A stretch of 11,591 nucleotides of DNA, from assembly GCF_947378715.1 (NCBI RefSeq), contig NZ_CANCLE010000130.1, positions 1 through 11,591 of the forward strand. The letters are read 5' to 3'. This document shows positions 7,490 through 11,591 of the stretch, one piece after another. A program made the translations under genes and the position numbers. The notes beneath the pieces were generated by a model that searched no databases, was not told the origin of the DNA, and worked only from the letters and a program-made list of their open reading frames with translations. Source of the stretch: Phenylobacterium aquaticum (GTDB lineage Bacteria; Pseudomonadota; Alphaproteobacteria; Caulobacterales; Caulobacteraceae). The number at the start of each line of letters is the position of its first letter. The first letter of the stretch is position 1.

Positions 7490-7587
7490 CGACGTCACAG
7501 AATTGATCATCTGTTATCTGAATTATGTCTCGCCGAAGACACAAATTACGCTTTATCTATTATTAGATAAATTGATTTCATATCTGC
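7474..7587. promoter_or_regulatory. AT-rich control region with repeated AGATAA half-sites
   Basis: In a GC-rich setting the stretch from about 7475 to 7615 is AT-rich. AGATAA occurs at 7476-7481 and 7565-7570 on the plus strand and, as TTATCT, at 7514-7519 and 7553-7558. A near copy (ATATCTG) lies at 7580-7586. Spacing between the first three sites is about 38-39 bases, close to multiples of the helical turn. An imperfect direct repeat begins AATTGAT at 7501 and 7570, each followed shortly by CAT and CTG. The position, between the AsnC-type regulator gene and the receptor it faces, suggests an operator array for that regulator. Binding is not shown by the sequence. Confidence 0.5.
7552..7571. 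repeat. 20-bp perfect inverted repeat (candidate Lrp/AsnC operator)
   Basis: TTTATCTA (7552-7559), spacer TTAT, then TAGATAAA (7564-7571). The arms match perfectly. Lrp/AsnC proteins bind AT-rich dyads of about 15-20 bp, so this is the best single operator candidate. It lies about 60-70 bases upstream of the putative -35 of the receptor gene and just downstream of the regulator gene. Confidence 0.55.
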
Positions 7588-7630
7588 AAGTATTTTGTAG
7601 ATGGGAATTTATACCCTTGGGCGGTCGCTC

Positions 7631-8104
7631 TCAGGGCAGGAGGGGCAAGGCCATGCTCATCTTGGCCCGCCGCTTGACGAAGCTGGCCTCATAGCGCCGC
7701 ACTGCGGCGTGGCCGGCGACATGGGCGTCGGCGAAGGCGTTGAACTCCTCCATGCTGCGGAAGGTGGCGACGCAGGCGATGTCGTAGACTCCGGAGATCT
7801 CGAGGCAGACCTGGACCTGGGGCGAATTGACCAACTGGTTGCGGAACTCGCTGACCGCCGGCGGCGCATGGCGTTCCAGTTGCACGAGCAGCAGGACCGA
7901 GATTCGCTCTCCGGTAAGGTTGGGCGCCAGGATCGACACGTCGGCGGAGATCACCCCCGAGGCGCGATAGCCGCGGATTCGACGCAGTATGGCCGAGGGC
8001 GACAGGTGCACGCGCTCGGCGAGATCCTGGGCGCTGGCCTGGTTGTTCTCCTGCAGGATCGACAGGATCTTCAGGTCGAGGCGGTCGAGTTCGAAGTCCG
8101 TCAC
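7631..8104 (-). CDS. Lrp/AsnC-family transcriptional regulator
   Basis: This 157-residue protein is of typical family length (E. coli Lrp 164). The N-terminal DNA-binding part has LDRLDLKILSILQENN (6-21) followed by the helix-turn-helix DLAERVHLSPSAILRRIRGY (27-46). The C-terminal ligand-binding RAM domain (about 65-150) shows GVYDIACVATF, the usual small-molecule and oligomer interface region. Members form dimers to octamers that wrap DNA and respond to amino acids. The GTG start at 8104 is chosen because GGAGG lies 7 bases upstream; the ATG at 8125 has no such site. It points toward the receptor gene across 274 bp containing AGATAA repeats, and no terminator was seen after it, so readthrough into the receptor is possible. 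Control of the receptor and perhaps of the peptidases is inferred from position. Confidence 0.93.
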   Translation of the reverse strand: MTDFELDRLDLKILSILQENNQASAQDLAERVHLSPSAILRRIRGYRASGVISADVSILAPNLTGERISVLLLVQLERHAPPAVSEFRNQLVNSPQVQVCLEISGVYDIACVATFRSMEEFNAFADAHVAGHAAVRRYEASFVKRRAKMSMALPLLP

Positions 8105-8111
8105 CCGATCC

Positions 8112-8116
8112 CCTCC
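8112..8116 (-). promoter_or_regulatory. Ribosome binding site of the AsnC-type regulator gene
   Basis: GGAGG on the minus strand, within a longer purine run, is spaced 7 bases from the GTG at 8104. It decides for the GTG over the upstream ATG at 8125, since it lies downstream of that ATG. Confidence 0.7.
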
Positions 8117-8214
8117 CCCGGGCATGGTCGCTGTTGAAATCCGTGGCGCGCTGCCCGACGAAACACCTCGGAGCCCTGTCCGGACCAGTTAACTAGAGTT
8201 CATCTGGTGGGAGC

Positions 8215-8565
8215 TCAGCGCGCGATGACGATCGCCTGGCGGATGACGTCGTCCAGTCGAGCCTGGGCCTCGCGGCCCTGGTCGGTCAGCAGGATCACCC
8301 GGCTGCGGCCATCCTTGGGATTGAGAAAAGCTTCCACCAGCCCCAGGGCCGGAGGGCGGGCCCATTCCGACCCCGGCGGCCCAAAGGTCCGAATGCTCCG
8401 CGACGCGGTCGGCTCGGTCATCCGGCTGACATAGGCCAGCTCCTGGACGCTGAGCCCCTGGTTCTCGCAGGTGTAGAGGAAGGTGATGATCTCGTTCACC
8501 GTGACAGCCGGGCTGAGCGCGCGAAAGAAGGACAGGCCCTCGAGCAGGGAATCCCTGGGCCGCAT
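8215..8565 (-). CDS. Short MarR-like winged helix-turn-helix protein
   Basis: This 116-residue basic protein has a MarR-type recognition region LSVQELAYVSRMTEPTASRSI (about 38-58) and a wing ending NPKDGRSRVILLTDQG (about 82-97), matching the D-x-R-x-x-x-x-x-L-T-x-x-G pattern of MarR proteins. It is shorter than typical MarR proteins (about 140-150), with abbreviated terminal dimerisation helices. The last helix is ARLDDVIRQAIVIA. Its ATG follows directly on the TAG of the 75-residue gene, so the two are probably translationally coupled. It resembles the divergent protein at 9052-9384 along its whole length, including the start of helix 1 (PAVTV versus PAFTV) and the end (LDDVI versus LDDII). 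A DNA-binding role is likely; its targets are unknown. A gap of 110 bp separates it from the AsnC-type gene. Confidence 0.8.
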   Translation of the reverse strand: MRPRDSLLEGLSFFRALSPAVTVNEIITFLYTCENQGLSVQELAYVSRMTEPTASRSIRTFGPPGSEWARPPALGLVEAFLNPKDGRSRVILLTDQGREAQARLDDVIRQAIVIAR

Positions 8566-8793
8566 CTAGGGCCGCTCGAAATAGTCGTTCAGCCGCCCGG
8601 TGGTCGCCGAGCGCGGCAGGGCGCGGACCATGGGCTGGGATTTCCGCTGTCGGCGCTCACGCATGCACAGGGTCGCCTCGGGATAGGCGTCCTTCACCAG
8701 CTTCAGAATGTCCTCCAGGCGGCGCTGGTGATCGGCCGCCGCGACATAGTCGTCCACGGTGAGCTCGACGGAAATCTGGCCCCACAGCTTCAT
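8566..8793 (-). CDS. 75-residue protein of unknown function, coupled to the MarR-like gene
   Basis: I do not recognise this protein. It begins with a probable strand (LWGQISVELTVDD, 3-15), then a long amphipathic helix (about 16-46, with DHQRRLEDILKLVKDAYPEA) ending in a strongly basic stretch RERRQRK (45-51), and a loose tail. There is one cysteine and no signal peptide or membrane segment. The ATG at 8793 is chosen because GAGG lies 6 bases upstream; an ATG at 8832 is in frame without a good site. Its stop codon touches the start of the MarR-like gene, which implies joint translation and perhaps a shared function, such as a partner or modulator of the winged-helix protein. It is small, so the chance that it is not translated is real, but codon use and the ribosome binding site support it. 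Confidence 0.68.
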   Translation of the reverse strand: MKLWGQISVELTVDDYVAAADHQRRLEDILKLVKDAYPEATLCMRERRQRKSQPMVRALPRSATTGRLNDYFERP

Positions 8794-8893
8794 AACTCGC
8801 CTCGTGCTGGTTGGTGTCTGACAGGCAACCAAACTAGGCGTGTTTTGGCGCTTGTTCTGAGCGTTTCAGATGTACAGTTTGCGCGATTGCTTC

Positions 8894-8909
8894 ATTCTGG
8901 CGACAGAAT
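8894..8909. repeat. 16-bp inverted repeat, operator candidate
   Basis: ATTCTG, spacer GCGA, CAGAAT: perfect 6-bp arms. It lies near the middle of the divergent intergenic region, in a position fit for control of either direction. Confidence 0.5.
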
Positions 8910-8910
8910 T

Positions 8911-8925
8911 CGCGCTTCAAGCGCG
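8911..8925. repeat. 15-bp near-continuous palindrome, operator candidate
   Basis: CGCGCTT, centre C, AAGCGCG: perfect 7-bp arms around a single base. Such a short spacer suits binding by a symmetric dimer better than an RNA hairpin. It begins one base after the ATTCTG dyad, so the two may form a composite site. Confidence 0.5.
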
Positions 8926-8957
8926 CTGTTACGCCGTTGGTACAGTTATTAAATATC

Positions 8958-8969
8958 TGTAATGTTACA
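8958..8969. repeat. 12-bp inverted repeat TGTAA-N2-TTACA
   Basis: TGTAA (8958-8962) and TTACA (8965-8969) are perfect 5-bp arms, overlapped by the palindrome ACATGT (8967-8972). It lies about 85-95 bases before the rightward winged-helix start. It is short, and chance occurrence in AT-rich DNA is possible. Confidence 0.35.
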
Positions 8970-9051
8970 TGTGCAGTGACAATTGCTTGATCAGTCGCGC
9001 AGATTCGCCCATCTAAGAGTTGATATACGCATCATTACAGGAAATTTATCC

Positions 9052-9384
9052 ATGCGTCGCCGCAACGCCATGCTGGAAGCGCTGGAGTTGCTTCGGGAGG
9101 CTTATCCCGCCTTCACGGTCAGCCAGTTGATCGCCTTGCTGCATATCGCCGACGAACAGACCCCCCTGCCGATCCCGGACCTGAGCCGGCGGGCGGACAT
9201 GTCCAGCAACCTGGCCTGGAAGGCGGTGCGCATCCTGGCCCAGTCCGACGACGGGCCGGACCTGGTGCGGGTCCGCCGCTGGGCCATGCGGACCATCGTG
9301 GCGGGCGAACTGACCCCCTCGGGTCAGCGCCTGTGCGCGGCCCTGGACGACATCATCACCGAGGCGGTGACCATAACGCCCTGA
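9052..9384 (+). CDS. Second short MarR-like winged helix-turn-helix protein
   Basis: This 110-residue protein resembles the MarR-like protein at 8215-8565. It has helix 1 AMLEALELLREAYPAFTV, helix 2 SQLIALLHIADEQ, the HTH-like LPIPDLSRRADMSSNLAWKAV (about 42-62), a wing region rich in Arg (LVRVRRWAMRTIVAGELTPSG), and a final helix AALDDIITEAVTI. The MarR wing motif with Asp and Arg (NPKDGRS in the other copy) is shortened and altered here, so the DNA specificity probably differs. The ATG at 9052 is chosen for AGGA 9 bases upstream; an in-frame TTG at 8983 has no ribosome binding site. It is divergent from the 75-residue/MarR-like pair and convergent with the DPP-IV-like gene, 12 bp away. Assignment to a winged-helix fold rests on pattern and on the paralogue. 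Confidence 0.75.
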   Translation: MRRRNAMLEALELLREAYPAFTVSQLIALLHIADEQTPLPIPDLSRRADMSSNLAWKAVRILAQSDDGPDLVRVRRWAMRTIVAGELTPSGQRLCAALDDIITEAVTITP

Positions 9385-9404
9385 GGACCCAAGGGCTCAG
9401 GGCG
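9377..9404. terminator. Stem-loop shared by two convergent genes
   Basis: CGCCCTGAG (9377-9385) and CTCAGGGCG (9396-9404) form a perfect 9-bp stem around a 10-base loop. The structure covers both stop codons (TGA at 9382-9384 on plus, TGA at 9399-9397 on minus). There is no T-run on either side, so termination strength is uncertain. A bidirectional end point is plausible because only 12 bp separate the genes. Confidence 0.4.
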
Positions 9405-11591
9405 CCGGCGCAGGCGTCAGCTTGCGGGCGAAGAAGGCGAGGGTCGCCTCGGTCCGGTGCTTCAGATGGGCCTGGGTCCAGCCGGCCCGATGCCGCAGAC
9501 CTGGATAGAGCATGGTCTCGAAGGCGATGGCCTTGGCCTGCAGCGCCGCCATCAGCCGGGTCGAGTTGTCGAAGGTGACGTTGTCGTCGGCCATGCCGTG
9601 CATCAAGAGCAGGCTGTCCGGCTTCAGGCCATCGACCCGCGCGGTGACTTCCGAGCCCGCATAGCCGGCGGCGTTGTCCTTGGGCGTGCCCATGTAGCGC
9701 TCGGTATAGTGGGTGTCATAGAGCGTCCAGTCGGTGGGCGGGGCGCCGGAGACCCCGGCCGCGAACGGCGTGTTGGGCGCCGTCAGCAACATCAGGGTCA
9801 TGTAGCCGCCGTAGGACCAGCCGGTGATCCCGATCCGCGCCGGGTCCACATAGGGAAGCGACGTCAGATATTTGGCGCCCGCGATCTGGTCGGCGACCTC
9901 CCAGGTCCCGAGCTTGCGGTCGATAGCGGTCTTGAAGGCCACCGAGCGGTTGGGCGTGCCGTGATTGTCCAGGGTGAACAGGATGAAGCCCGCCTCCAGA
10001 TAGAGCTGGTCGGCCGGGTCGTTCCAGATCTTGCGGACGAGCGCACTGCCCGGTCCGCCATAGACCTTGACGATCACCGGATAGCGCTGGGCCGGATCGA
10101 AGCCCGGCGGGGTGCGCATCATCCAGTTGAGGTCGGCGCCGTCGCTGGCCTTGATCGCGCCGAAGCTCGGGGTGCGCAGGCGGGGTGCGTAGGGATAGTA
10201 GGGATGCCCCTCGGCCAGCCTGTTCTCCTCGATCCAGCGGACCAGGGTCCCGTCAGAGCGATAGACGCCGGTCTGGGGCGGGGTGGCCGGATCCTCATAG
10301 GTCCCGGCGAAGGCGCCGCCGGCCTTGGCCACCTTCACCGTCCACCAGCCGCCCGCCTTGGTCAGGGCCCGAGGCTGACCGGCGGCCTTGTAGGAGACCT
10401 CATAGAGCCGTCGCTCGGTCGCGGTGTCCTTGTTGGCGGTGAAGATCACCACGCCGCGCGTCTCGTCGACGCCCTGGATGGCGTCGACCGGCCAGTCCCC
10501 CTGGGTCACCTGGCGCACCAGCTTGCCGCCGGGGCCGTAGAGATAGAGATGGTTCCAGCCCGACCGCTCCGACGACCACAGGAAGCCCCCGTCCTTCAGG
10601 GCCCGGAAATCGTCCGACAGGTCGATCCAGTGCGGGCTCACCTCGCTCAGCACCAGATGGGCGGCGCCGGTGGCGACATCGACGGCCAGCAGGTCCAGGC
10701 GACGCTGGTCACGGGCCTCGCGCTGCACATAGAGGGTCTTGCCGTCGCGGGCCCAGTTCACCCGGGCCAGATAGATGTCGGGGTCCGCGCCGAGGTCGAC
10801 CTTGATCCGTGCGCCGGTGGCGACGTCGGCGATATAGAGATCGACCCGCGCATTGGGACGACCGACCCGGGGATAGCGCTGGCTGACGATGGTTGCGCCC
10901 GCCGGTCCGATATCGGCCCGCTCAACCACATCGACACCGGTCTGGTCTACATGGGTGAGCGCGATGCGGCGCTCGTCCGGGCTCCACCAATAGCCGGTCT
11001 GGCGCGCCATCTCCTCCTGGGCGATGAACTCCGCGGTCGCCCAGCTCTTCAGCTCGCTCCCGTCGGTGGTCAGCGCCTTCTCCGCCCCGCCGCCAGCCGG
11101 CAGGACATAGAGGTTGTCGGAGCGCACGAAGGAGACGAAGCCGCCCTTGGGCGAGACCTTGGCGTCGATCTCGTCGTCGGTGGTGTTGGTCAGCCGGCTG
11201 ACCTGACCGTCGGCCCGGCTGTAGAGCCACAGATCGCCCTCGACCGGGACCAGGATGAAGCGGCCCTGGTCGTCCCAGTCATAGGCCACCACGCCCCGGG
11301 TCTGGACGCCCTGGCGTTCACGGCGGCTCTTCTCGGCCTCGGACAGTTCGCGGTCCTTGGGGATCAGGGCGCGGGCGTCGATCAGCATCCGGGGCTCACC
11401 GCCGGCCACATCGGCGGCCCACAGGTCGGTCATGCGCGGATCATCGGCCTTGGCCTTCAGATAGGTGGCCAGCGTCCCGTCCGGCGACAGGCTGACGCCT
11501 CGGGCCCGGGGCCCCGACAGATCCGGCGCGGCATAGACCCGCGCGGCCGTCAGCTTCTGCGCCTCAGCGGAACCCGTCATCGTCATCCCCA
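9397..11591 (-). CDS. Dipeptidyl-peptidase-IV-like S9 serine peptidase (5' end beyond window)
   Basis: This exported serine peptidase of the prolyl oligopeptidase family should remove N-terminal dipeptides, typically after Pro or Ala. Numbering from the ATG at 11586, residues 30-460 form the beta-propeller. They include AQEEMARQTGYWWSPD, whose Glu191-Glu192 match the Glu pair that holds the substrate N-terminus in DPP-IV. The alpha/beta-hydrolase domain (about 480-725) has the nucleophile Ser591 (GWSYGGY), Asp668 (HGMADDN) and His699 (YPGLRHR), with YGGPGS near the oxyanion site. The first visible residues, TMTGSAEAQ, look like the end of a signal peptide (SAEA|Q). The frame stays open to the window edge, so the true start is probably outside; an ATG start at 11586 would leave the protein without an export signal. 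It fits a peptide-degradation role with the M28 enzyme. Confidence 0.93.
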   Translation of the reverse strand, partial: GMTMTGSAEAQKLTAARVYAAPDLSGPRARGVSLSPDGTLATYLKAKADDPRMTDLWAADVAGGEPRMLIDARALIPKDRELSEAEKSRRERQGVQTRGVVAYDWDDQGRFILVPVEGDLWLYSRADGQVSRLTNTTDDEIDAKVSPKGGFVSFVRSDNLYVLPAGGGAEKALTTDGSELKSWATAEFIAQEEMARQTGYWWSPDERRIALTHVDQTGVDVVERADIGPAGATIVSQRYPRVGRPNARVDLYIADVATGARIKVDLGADPDIYLARVNWARDGKTLYVQREARDQRRLDLLAVDVATGAAHLVLSEVSPHWIDLSDDFRALKDGGFLWSSERSGWNHLYLYGPGGKLVRQVTQGDWPVDAIQGVDETRGVVIFTANKDTATERRLYEVSYKAAGQPRALTKAGGWWTVKVAKAGGAFAGTYEDPATPPQTGVYRSDGTLVRWIEENRLAEGHPYYPYAPRLRTPSFGAIKASDGADLNWMMRTPPGFDPAQRYPVIVKVYGGPGSALVRKIWNDPADQLYLEAGFILFTLDNHGTPNRSVAFKTAIDRKLGTWEVADQIAGAKYLTSLPYVDPARIGITGWSYGGYMTLMLLTAPNTPFAAGVSGAPPTDWTLYDTHYTERYMGTPKDNAAGYAGSEVTARVDGLKPDSLLLMHGMADDNVTFDNSTRLMAALQAKAIAFETMLYPGLRHRAGWTQAHLKHRTEATLAFFARKLTPAPAP

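Larger units (their letters stand above)
8794..9051. promoter_or_regulatory. Divergent regulatory region between the two winged-helix units
   Basis: These 258 bp separate the leftward 75-residue/MarR-like pair from the rightward winged-helix gene and must carry promoters for both. The stretch from about 8840 to 9050 is richer in A+T than its surroundings. It holds several short palindromes (listed separately), a TCTGA-N5-TCAGA repeat (8856-8870) and a direct repeat GTACAGTT (8872-8879 and 8940-8947). A minus-strand TTGTCA near 8977-8982 could be a -35, but no -10 at the right distance is convincing. Autoregulation by one or both winged-helix proteins is plausible. Confidence 0.5.

Noticed and set aside
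7503..7694. Small plus-strand open frame across the AT-rich control region
   Set aside because: No ribosome binding site, it overlaps the 3' end of the AsnC-type gene, and the region is better explained as regulatory DNA.
8186..8194. AGTTAACT palindrome upstream of the AsnC-type gene as an autoregulatory site
   Set aside because: It is only 8 bp, unlike the AGATAA elements, and no promoter could be placed relative to it.

Overview
The window is a high-GC stretch with alphaproteobacterial character, most likely Caulobacterales (Caulobacter or Phenylobacterium type). This is judged from the codon bias, a TonB-dependent receptor with a Met-Lys-Thr-Lys start and AQA|A signal peptide, and receptor, peptidase and Lrp-type regulator genes side by side. 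No taxonomic marker is present, so the assignment is an inference. No tRNA, rRNA, CRISPR array, insertion sequence or prophage gene was seen.

Layout from left to right. Positions 1-375 hold the 3' end of a rightward serine-hydrolase/beta-lactamase-family gene. It converges on purB (adenylosuccinate lyase, leftward, 389-1768, probable GTG start). A strong stem-loop separates purB from an exported M28 metallopeptidase of the glutamate carboxypeptidase II/transferrin-receptor type (1961-4204, leftward). A good Rho-independent terminator (4272-4304) then separates that gene from a TonB-dependent outer-membrane receptor of about 1008 residues (4330-7356, leftward, probable TTG start). Upstream of the receptor lies an AT-rich control region (about 7440-7620) with repeated AGATAA half-sites and a 20-bp perfect palindrome, followed by a Lrp/AsnC-family regulator (7631-8104, leftward).

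Next comes a small regulatory cluster. A 75-residue protein of unknown function and a short MarR-like winged-helix protein abut with no gap (stop TAG followed directly by ATG). Across an AT-rich intergenic region rich in small palindromes, a second and related short winged-helix protein is transcribed in the opposite direction (9052-9384). The window ends in a leftward dipeptidyl-peptidase-IV-like S9 peptidase (9397 to beyond 11591) whose signal peptide is cut by the window edge.

Reading as a system (inference): two exported peptidases, a receptor for import across the outer membrane and an amino-acid-responsive type of regulator fit a peptide-scavenging locus. DPP-IV would remove N-terminal dipeptides, the M28 enzyme would trim peptides further, and the AsnC-type protein would control the receptor through the AGATAA sites. 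purB is a housekeeping neighbour with no evident link. The least understood part is the divergent pair of short winged-helix proteins with the 75-residue protein.
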